DNA of 64,000 nt from Rhynchosporium graminicola (Eukaryota > Ascomycota > Leotiomycetes > Helotiales > Ploettnerulaceae): positions 434,001 to 498,000 of the forward strand of contig FJUW01000052.1 in NCBI GenBank assembly GCA_900074885.1, read 5' to 3'. A model generated the notes under the pieces. That model was not told the DNA's origin and ran no database searches. It saw nothing but the letters and a program-made list of their open reading frames with translations. Shown one piece after another: positions 56,482 to 64,000 of this stretch; position 1 is the first letter of the stretch; each line of letters begins with the position of its first letter. The position numbers were made by a program, and so were the translations under genes.

Positions 56482-57088
56482 ATTGGAGGCGATGGGAAGC
56501 CGGAATTCGAGAATAATGCAGGTTGTTTGGCAATCCTGAGGCTGGCTTTCGTATATGTATCTATCTGCTTATTATCCGGAGGATGATCAATGCTGACCTC
56601 GGCAACTGGTGTGTTGACAAAGAGAATGGAAAACGGGAGTGGAAGTGCAAGTCTCTGCAACAAAGAAATGGTCACTATTCCATTATTGTGCGCGGGAACA
56701 GGCTCAATCAGATCCCTCCGATGAGAATTGCCTGATACGTCGTTTCAACATGCCTCTGATTGATTACACGTACTGGCGAGCCTTGATAGGATAGGTACCG
56801 AGAGGTATAAGAAGTACCTTCCTACCTTACCTAATCATAGGTCCCTGTGGAGTACTTACCCCACCACTCCGATCCCGCACGCGGAGAAAAATGAAGTGAC
56901 CCAGAGCACTTTACATGGGATTTTCTTACAATCAAAGCTTACTGTACTTACCTTACGCCCTACTTACACTTCGCATCAATTTCTCGTACCAAGCTGATCA
57001 CAGGTCTTCTTCTCCCATCCCCTCCCCTCTCCCTCTTCATATACATCTACATTCCACTTACAAACTTCATTTCTCAACGCAAACAAAC
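56482..57088. promoter_or_regulatory. Divergent promoter region, ERV2 / aminotransferase
   Basis: 607 bp between two divergent start codons. The right half is CT-rich (CCCTCCCCTCTCCCTCTTC near 57020), as often seen in fungal core promoters. No specific operator recognised. Confidence 0.45.
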
Positions 57089-58443
57089 ATGCCATTTCCC
57101 CCACCACCGGTAAACACCATTGACTGGAGTGACATCGGATTCCGTGTCCGCGAAGGTAAACAAACCCCTCGCGTGCCTTTCCTACCTAAACCGTCTACAG
57201 TTACTAACATCCCCACCCAACAGTCAATGGCCACATAGAATCCCACTACAGCGTCAAGACCGGCGTGTGGTCCAAACCCTCATTCGTAACCGATCCTTTC
57301 CTCCGTCTCCATGGCATGGCTCCCGCCCTCAATTACGGGCAGCAAGCGTACGAAGGAATGAAAGCCTTCCGCTCTCCCACCGATCAGATAACCATCTTCC
57401 GCCCAAATCGCAATGCTTCTCGTCTCGCCTACTCTGCGCAAATGGTATCCATCCCACCGGTTCCCGAAGCCCTTTTCTCCGAATGCGTACACACTGCCGT
57501 TTCCTTGAACGCTGCATATGTCCCCCCACACGAGACTGGTGCGGCTATGTATATCCGCCCATTGCTCTTTGGATCGAGCGCACAATTGGGATTGAACCCC
57601 CCGGAGGAGTACACGTTTTGCGTTTATGTGCTTCCGGTTGGTGTGTACCATGGTGTACATCCTGTCAAGGCACTTATTCTAGAAGACTTCGATCGTGCGG
57701 CACCAGATGGAACGGGTAGTGCGAAGGTTGGAGGGAACTACGCACCGGTTCTGAAATGGAGCGATAAAGCAAGGAGTGAGGGATATGGAATCACACTACA
57801 CTTGGACAGTAAGACGCGGTCTGAGATTGATGAGTTCTCGACGAGTGGATTTATTGGTGTGAAGGGGACGGGGGATGATATCACACTTATTACACCGGAT
57901 AGTAAGTGTGTAATTGCGAGTGTCACTTCGGATTCTTGCTTGGAGATAGCGAGGAGTTTTGGGTGGAAGACCGAGACCCGTTCCGTGAGTTCTTGCGGAG
58001 ATGACCCTGGGCATCTAATATGAGAGAGCTAACATTTCCAACAGATCAAATATGAAGAATTATCCAGCTTCTCCGAAGTCCTCGCAGCCGGCACAGCAGC
58101 AGCTCTCGTACCTATCAAGTAAGCCTAATTTCCATTGCCCTTCTCCCTTACCAATTTTCTTTCCACTTTCACTCTAATAACCATTAAAACCCCTCTTCTA
58201 ACAACGCCCAGATCCATAACCCGCAACTCGCGCTCCGAGACGTCCTCCTACATCTCCTCAGACTCCGAAGAGCCCGGCCCAGTCTGTATCAAACTTCTCA
58301 CGACACTAAAAGGCATCCAAAACGGCAAGATCCAGGATACATTCGGTTGGAATAGTAAGGTCGAGGCGGTGGATGTGAAGAACTACTCGACGGGCGAGCA
58401 GACGAATGGCACTAATGGGAAGAGTGTCGATAAATTGCCTTAG
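57089..58443 (+). CDS. Branched-chain amino acid aminotransferase-like protein (PLP fold class IV)
   Basis: Exons 57089-57155, 57224-57984, 58045-58118 and 58212-58443 join to about 377 residues. Signature segments: APALNYGQQAYEGMKAFR, IFRPNRNASRL, MYIRPLLFGSSAQLGLNPPE, and GSAKVGGNYAPVL with the PLP-binding Lys at about residue 190. Then EFSTSGFIGV follows where mitochondrial BCATs have EAGTMN, and FSEVLAAGTAAALVPI. The enzymes move the amino group between Leu, Ile or Val and 2-oxoglutarate. The variant EFSTSGF motif and lack of a mitochondrial presequence suggest the cytosolic fungal subgroup that includes biosynthetic-cluster aminotransferases, so the substrate may differ. No cluster genes flank it. 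The ~35-residue Ser/Thr/Asn-rich tail is probably disordered. Confidence 0.88.
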
Positions 58444-60484
58444 ATGGGAAGTGGATAGGAAATGAAAGTCTGAAATGTGCTGTTGAGCTGTCGTAATTTC
58501 TGATGATCGTAAATCACTATTGCAGCCACGATCTTCGAGACTCATCCAGCTCATCAGATTCAAGAGTTCTATTTGCCTGTAAAGTACCGAAAATTGATGA
58601 CCCTACCTAGGAAGCACAGTCTTGATCTCGTGCTGCATTATGTATCCCTGCCAACCAGTTCGGGGATATTAAGCGAGCCCCTGAATCCCGTCAATACCTC
58701 GAGACCACGAAGTAGGGACTTCAGTGGCCAGTAACACCAGAGCTCACTGTACAATTCACGGATCCGATACCCAGAACCTCATCACATGCATGAAGCTCAA
58801 CCCAATACATTTAACACAGTAATCGATTCACAATTGTCATAGTGACCCTTGACCATATACCATTCGGCTGCTGGAAGATCAAATCGCAAATAAATCACTC
58901 TATACCGAGAGTCAAGATTTCCGCGACCCGAACCAGGAAACCTCTGCTACGAGTACCTAAGAAAACAAGAGGTCTCAAAATGTTTCTTGGAATTTTGGGG
59001 GGAGCTGTCTCTATCTTGTGTTAAGCAGGACAGGACAGATTTCAGGTAGAGATCTCGACTCCAATCCGTACGTGTTCAGAAATACACTACGAATGTAACC
59101 CGTCTTGATAGTGCTAACTGAATATGATATCCATTTCTCGCCATCGTTCAAATTTCGCCTTGGATAAGGAATCCACTTCCAGAACATCTCAAGCGCAGTA
59201 TATCTCACTGTAGATCCTTCGCGCCCGCAAGATGCAATCGTATTCTCTGTTCTGATGCTGAGGTATGATGTGTAGGAAATCACGCTTACTGGGATCTTGA
59301 AATAGTCCTCCAGTCGAGCAGTATTAATGGCTGGTTTATTGAGGGTTAGCGCAAGAGTATGTGCTTAGAAGCTGTCTTTGAGATGTTCGTGGGATGTACT
59401 TCCGTGAATCGATTTAAGGAGGTTGGATGGATTGTGAGCCGCTGAAAATACAACTCTTACGAGAAGCGAGCACTGTGATGAATAGATCTAGTCGATTTTT
59501 AGCTGGTAGGAGATGAGCTTCTTATTTTATGTATGTAGAATAGCTATGCTATCGAATAGGGTATGATTGATGCGTGATACTGTATCTGAGTCAAGCTCTC
59601 TTGTATCTATTTTACTAGCCTTTAGGTTGTGTGCGAGCAGAGTCGTGTAGTAAACTTCGATCTTACTTGCTCCTATATTTGAATTGGGGTTGGATAAGAG
59701 TGTTAAGAAGATTTTGCTGGAGAGGAAGCTTCAGAAGGAGGGGCTGCTGAATAAAGCGTTTACGCAATGAGGTAATTGAGAACGCAAAGTTGTCGCTCTG
59801 ACTACATTGAATGCCTTTCAACAAAGGGGGAAATAGGAGGATTCTAGTTGTGTGATTGGATGGTTTTGGATTGGAAACTGGGATCGGAGAGGAGGATAGC
59901 GCTCACACACAGTGCCAGATGAAATAAAGAGCTTCTAGCATATCTTGTACCTGAGGAAGCTAGGATAAACTTAGCTTGCGGTATGCAGTATGCACCGTTT
60001 GTGCTCGCCTGGTCTATGATGATTTTGAATGAGAGACAGAACCTGAGTTTCGTGCCAGTTGTTGTATCTCGCCAGCTTTCTGACACAAAGTGAGCTGTGG
60101 AATTCAGCTAGCATCAATAAGTTTTCTTGAAAGTAGATTCAAAAGTAAGTTTGAAATGAGTTTGACACTAGATTTGAAAGCAGATTCGAAACTAGCCACG
60201 TCCCTCTACTTGATTAGCTGGTGCAAAATACTAATTTATTACAGGATCTTGTAGAACTTGTATGAATAATCTTGTTTTCTTTTGATATTATGCCTTTGCG
60301 CTAGCGTACTGTGGAAGAAAGACAGCCCGTTGAATACGGCTCGCCCACACCGATATTTCCAGAGCACCTCTGATTCCATAGCAAAAATTCCACCCATTTT
60401 TTCATCGAGATGGCCTACCCCAGCAGAGTCCTGCTACCATTGCTCTATACACTCGCTGGTAAAGATAGCATCCTCGTCTTCCCC
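58444..60484. other. Intergenic, about 2 kb
   Basis: 3' flanks of the aminotransferase gene and of the minus-strand BTB copy B5. Only ORFs of 60-98 codons without features (58842-59024 plus, 59011-59283 minus, 59844-60086 minus). Near 60120-60200 the words AGTTTGAAA, AGATTTGAAA and AGATTCGAAA recur, a weak degenerate repeat. Confidence 0.4.
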
Positions 60485-61293
60485 TCAGGAAAGGAATTTT
60501 GCAAGATTTTCATCCCTCCCGCGCTGCCTAGCCCAGTCAGGAGATAGCTTGCAAGCTTTGCCTGCCTCATGGCTATGATACGTGCAAGTTTCCTCAGGAT
60601 CCTGAGACATGAATTCCATATCCTGCCAGGGTGACATTTGCTCGATGGGATTTTCACGCATGTATGAGAAGTAGTCGCAAAACAGGTCTTCGTGGTCACG
60701 CCAGGCCTTGTGGATGTCTAAGAGCTGTATTGGAGACGGCCAGGTACTCTCTTTCCCGTCCCAGAGTCTGAAAGCGATTTCGTGAACACAGTAAAGCCTG
60801 AGCTTAGAGCCGACCTCTGTATGCTGGTAGACGAAAGCGGCTAGCTCGAGAGATATCGAGATGACGCTGCCGTACTCATAAAAAGAGACCCGAATGCTGT
60901 CCATCGTGTTGTTTGCCAGGTCTTTGTGACAAATCTTTTCGGCAAAGATGTAAAGCTCGCACAGATGGGTGTACTGCTTGTTCTCTTTGACAATAGTAAC
61001 CTCTGATCTGTACACCCAGTCGATGAAGAGCCTGAACATCTCAGGCTTTTCGTCGGGAAGCTTCATCATTCCTTCATATTCCTTGAATCCTCCCGTAAAC
61101 GCCTTGTTGAAGAAGGCGACTTTTTCACAGAACAGCTTCTTATGGATGGCGAATTCTTCAGATCGTCCACTGGACCAACATGGATTGTGACGAATTGGCT
61201 ACCAAGACTGCTAGAATATGATCAACAGACGTTTGAGATATGGGAAGGGGATTTCAACTTACTTACCCACGTATTTGGATTTGAGGGTGCCAT
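60485..61293 (-). pseudogene. BTB/POZ-domain gene, copy B5, single frameshift
   Basis: Short first exon from the ATG at 61291-61293 (MAPSNPNTW), an intron ending near 61210, then SLGSQFVTIHVGP followed by a one-base frame change near 61160. From there the frame is open to 60485: EEFAIHKKLFCEKVAFFNKA, GMMKLPDEKPEMF, FIDWVYRSEVTI, YIFAEKICHKDLANNTMDSI, KAWRDHEDLFCDYF. The C-x2-H-x-H-x5-C signature (C-T-Y-H-S-H-x5-C) is at 60551-60586. Apart from the one frameshift it is undamaged, so this is either a very recent pseudogene or a sequencing or assembly error in an intact gene. The BTB part resembles copy B1. Confidence 0.7.
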
Positions 61294-61921
61294 CTTGGCG
61301 CGACGAGTGTCGGGTGTCAGGTGTCGTGGCAGAAGATGTGTTGAACCTTGATTGAAAGATCGGTTTTTCTTGAATTTGCTGGTCGTTGGTTATTGTATTT
61401 TGAAAACTCAACGCGTTAGAACTTACGACTCACCAATACAACGTAGCTGCCACTCGCATATGGTCTGAAGGTGCTCAGTCTTTTGGGGAGAGTGGCTGCA
61501 CCTGCAGAGATTACGTCTGGGTAGGTAGGTTAAAAAACGGAGGTTGTGAGCGAGTAGATGGAAATCTGAATTCACCTAAAGCAAATAGTGGCACGGAAAT
61601 CTGGCAGAACAGATACTGCCAGCTTACTTCGCAGATTTTTTCCTCTTGAACCTTCCCCCTGATTTGCTATTCATTTCTACGATATCTGTAAAACATTTAC
61701 ATTACATGCTTGAAACAATTTCAGCCACTCCTTCCTGAATTACATCTTATCCATTACACCACTACAACTCCCTGTCTAGTCTTATAATTATAGCAATACC
61801 AGACATCATTACGTAATCCTAGGTCAAGCCCTCGTCTCCGGCCCCAAGTCTCATCAAGAAAAACCAATCCCTACGCGGATCCTGCTTCGATTCATCCTTA
61901 ATTCGGTAATAGGAATCCGGT
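61294..61921. other. Intergenic between BTB copies B5 and B6
   Basis: About 630 bp holding the promoter of B5 and the 3' flank of B6. No ORF or repeat of note. Confidence 0.4.
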
Positions 61922-62669
61922 TTACTGATCTGTATCATGCGTAGACTGAAGTGACTTCGGAAAAGTTCGCGAGAAAAGGAAAGTAGCATACGTTGGAAGG
62001 TAGCAGCTTTCTCCGCGTCGATGCTTGTGGAACCAGCAAAACTCCACTCCCAGATCGAACTCCTCACTGATCTGATACTGAAGCATATTATCCAGCAATA
62101 TTCTGGTGAAGCTCGTAAAGAACTCCTCAAATAAGTCCTTATGATCCTTGCTTACTTCCCAGATCTTTTCAAGTAGTCCACCGCTCAGTACACTATCTCC
62201 AACCTTTAGTTTGTGCTTGTGAGATTTAAAGTCGTCGCTCATTATCATGATAATTAAACGTCGGAGAGGAGAATGTTTAGCTGTGATTTCGTATATGTGT
62301 CTGACATGGCTCAGATGACGTTGAGGATACAGAAGTCGATCGCGACTGATTTGCTGGTTGGTTCGAATGCGGTCCATCGTCCTGTTTGCCAGCTCATTCA
62401 TGCACAGTTTCTCGGCCATAATACAGATATCGTAAAGGAGTCGCTCGCAGGAGGTAGATTTCCCATTTGGAAGCTTTGACTTGTACAGCCATGCGAGGAA
62501 GCTTCCAAAAGACGAGGGGATCGTCTTCTGGCATATGGATGATTCCATCCCTGGACTCCCGAAAATCACTCTTAAAACGCAGCATCGAAGAAATCTGAGG
62601 CTTAATAGATGATGTTCTTGTGGACTCGGAATGAAACTTTATTTGAACCGACAATGATTGTAACCTTCT
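61922..62669 (-). pseudogene. BTB/POZ-domain gene, copy B6, with stops and frameshifts
   Basis: After a CTAG acceptor the frame reads KVTIIVGSNKVSFRVHKNII, then a TAA interrupts, then ASDFFDAAF and a TAA. The match moves to a second frame (SDFRESRDGIIHMPEDDPLV) and then to a third (SFLAWLYKSKLPNGKS), which stays open to 61922: YDICIMAEKLCMNELANRTM, LRRLIIMI, EVSKDHKDLFEEFF. The C-x2-H-x-H-x5-C signature is kept as C-W-F-H-K-H-x5-C at 62003-62038. The C-terminal two thirds is well preserved while the BTB domain is broken. Confidence 0.75.
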
Positions 62670-63092
62670 CTAGTCCAGACGCTGCTTAAAATTAGTACGT
62701 GTATCCAAGGTATAGCTGTCTATGAGAATGTACCGTTTGAGACTCTGTGGGATGGTCATGATGTTGAAATGCTGCACTCTTTGCATGTACTTGGATCAAC
62801 GTAAGATTTTGCAAGTCGTTCAGATCGTCCTTTCAGAAGCCCTCCAGGTTCAAATCCAGCTCAAGATGAAGTTACCATGACTTCACTTCTGCGTCTAGGC
62901 ACCCAGATGCTGGAGATGAGGTGAGAAATCACCTTCAGGTTGGTCACGCGACTTAGCTCACAGCTCATCGCGAAACTCATCGCTTCGCGAATCAAGGTCT
63001 CCTCATTCAAAACATCAACATCATCTCCAATCTTGAGTTGATCTCAGAACAGCACTCTATCGCCACCAAGCTGAAGTCTCAATATCAGCAAG
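62670..63092. other. Intergenic between divergent BTB loci
   Basis: About 420 bp between the minus-strand copy B6 and the plus-strand BTB gene at the right edge. B6 may have a lost first exon here. Confidence 0.4.
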
Positions 63093-64000
63093 ATGGTCGT
63101 GAGTTACTCTTAATTTGTCAAGCTATTCTGAGGACATTCACGCGATCTTTCAACTGACAAGCCCCAGCTCCCAATTCATCAACGCCCTCGAGCCGCCGAG
63201 AGCGGTTGGGAGTCAGCCACATCTATCACTCCAGTCACTCCTACCCAAAGTTCCCAAGCTACTAGCAGCAGTCAAATGGTGCTGGCTTACGAGCAGCCAC
63301 TTGCAAAGCTGAGCATTACCCGGTATGATTCCCTTGCCAAAGTTCCCTTTCCAAAGTTCCCTGTCCAAAGTTTCCTTTCCAAAGTTTCCTTTCCAAAGTT
63401 TCCTTTCCAAAGTTTCCTTTCCAAAGTTTCCCTTCGCAATGTTAGCTCAAGATATTGGGAAACTGCCAAGACGCGTCTGATAGTCGTCTGGGCTATGAAA
63501 TTCTCACCTTAGTCGTTGGACAGGATCCAAAAACCGAAACCTTGGCAGTTCACACGAACGTTCTTCGGGAGCTTGGTGGTTACTTCTCGCAGATGTGCAA
63601 CGAGCCTGACGCTTCAAGAATTATCTTAACCAACGAGCACCCGGAGGTTGTGAAGCTCTTGATTGAATTTGCGTACTCTAATGAGTTGCCCGAAGTCTCC
63701 TTATACGCCACCAACGGTGAAAAGGCTTCCCAGCTTCGTTATTTGGTCCAGTTCTATGCTATGGTTGATAAGTTTGTAAGTCATCTTGCAGTTCCATGAC
63801 ATCAACATTGACTTCATCGCTCTACAGTTATCAGAAGCTGATCTTATACACAATTATAGGGCCTTGAGGCTGAAGTACGAAATAAGACAATGGATAAGAT
63901 CCAAGAAGGATTCTACATCGTCGGTAAATTCCCCGAAGGCCCTCTCATCCACGCAGTCTACGAGCATAGTCATTCACACTCTATGCTTCGTAAACTCTGT
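63093..64000 (+). CDS. BTB/POZ-domain protein, copy D, 3' end outside the window
   Basis: The BTB exon ends at 63775 (donor GTAAGT) and the next exon starts at 63860 (ATTATAG acceptor), running off the window. Coding segments: YEILTLVVGQDPKTETLAVH, LRELGGYFSQMCNEPDASRI, LLIEFAYSNELPE, QFYAMVDKF|GLEAEVRNKTMDKIQEGFYI. The 5' end is uncertain: an ATG at 63093 with a GTGAGT donor, a Ser/Thr-rich exon to about 63322, and an intron carrying a 14-bp tandem repeat is attractive, but the phases do not fit neatly. The acceptor may be GTTAG at 63427 or CAAG at 63433. It is a different BTB subtype from copies A and B. No damage is seen in the visible BTB part. Confidence 0.65.
63337..63434. repeat. Seven tandem copies of a 14-bp unit
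   Basis: Unit CCAAAGTTTCCTTT; the first two and last copies differ by one to three bases, and the middle four are identical. The 14-bp period would shift frame if translated, which fits a position within an intron. Confidence 0.9.

Noticed and set aside
63213..63469. Minus- and plus-strand ORFs with repeated L-W-K-G-N-F-G-K-E or F-P-K-F-P-F-Q-S
   Set aside because: They arise from the 14-bp tandem repeat read in several frames.
1..64000. tRNA or rRNA genes and CRISPR arrays
   Set aside because: I scanned for GGTTCGA-type T-arm words with matching acceptor stems and for regularly spaced repeats and found none. A tRNA scan would settle it.

Overview
The window is from a filamentous ascomycete (Pezizomycotina). 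The gene models have many short GT-AG introns (about 45-127 bp), some with TAAC-type branch points. The core genes match fungal orthologues, and a large AT-rich block carries the C-to-T/G-to-A scars of repeat-induced point mutation (RIP). Gene content would fit Leotiomycetes, but that placement is a guess.

Layout. 1-28 kb is gene-bearing and holds housekeeping genes among BTB/POZ paralogues. The housekeeping genes are a histidine-phosphatase family protein, the meiotic MutS homologue MSH4 and, divergent from it, the 60S assembly WD40 factor RSA4/NLE1. There is also a small secreted cysteine-containing protein beside an AT-rich patch (16.9-18.6 kb), and two genes I do not recognise. 28.25-48.41 kb is one RIP-mutated block made of nested transposons. 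A minus-strand Gypsy element (182-bp LTRs, TSD TCTGG/TCTAG) contains a 48-bp-TIR element, a full-length plus-strand chromodomain Gypsy element (268-bp LTRs, TSD TTATC) and two short non-autonomous LTR elements (203-bp LTRs, TSD AAGCG; 184-bp LTRs, TSD AGTAT). 48.4-64 kb is gene-bearing again: a Pho85-type cyclin, proteasome subunit beta-1 (PRE3), an ERV2-type sulfhydryl oxidase, a branched-chain aminotransferase-like enzyme, and three more BTB loci at the right end.

The most distinctive content is the BTB family: eleven loci in 64 kb, of which only two (7.5 and 23.0 kb) look clearly intact, with a third (63 kb) open as far as the window edge. The rest carry stops, frameshifts, a lost splice donor or RIP. 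Six members of the 'B/C' type share a C-terminal signature C-x2-H-x-H-x5-C, a possible metal site. In one copy it is cut by a TAG, and in another RIP has converted three of the four ligand codons. This looks like a birth-and-death gene family next to a transposon graveyard, with RIP reaching into at least one family member.

The single N at 43273 is flanked by an exact 230-bp direct repeat and is almost certainly an assembly joint, so the element there is artificially lengthened by 231 bp.
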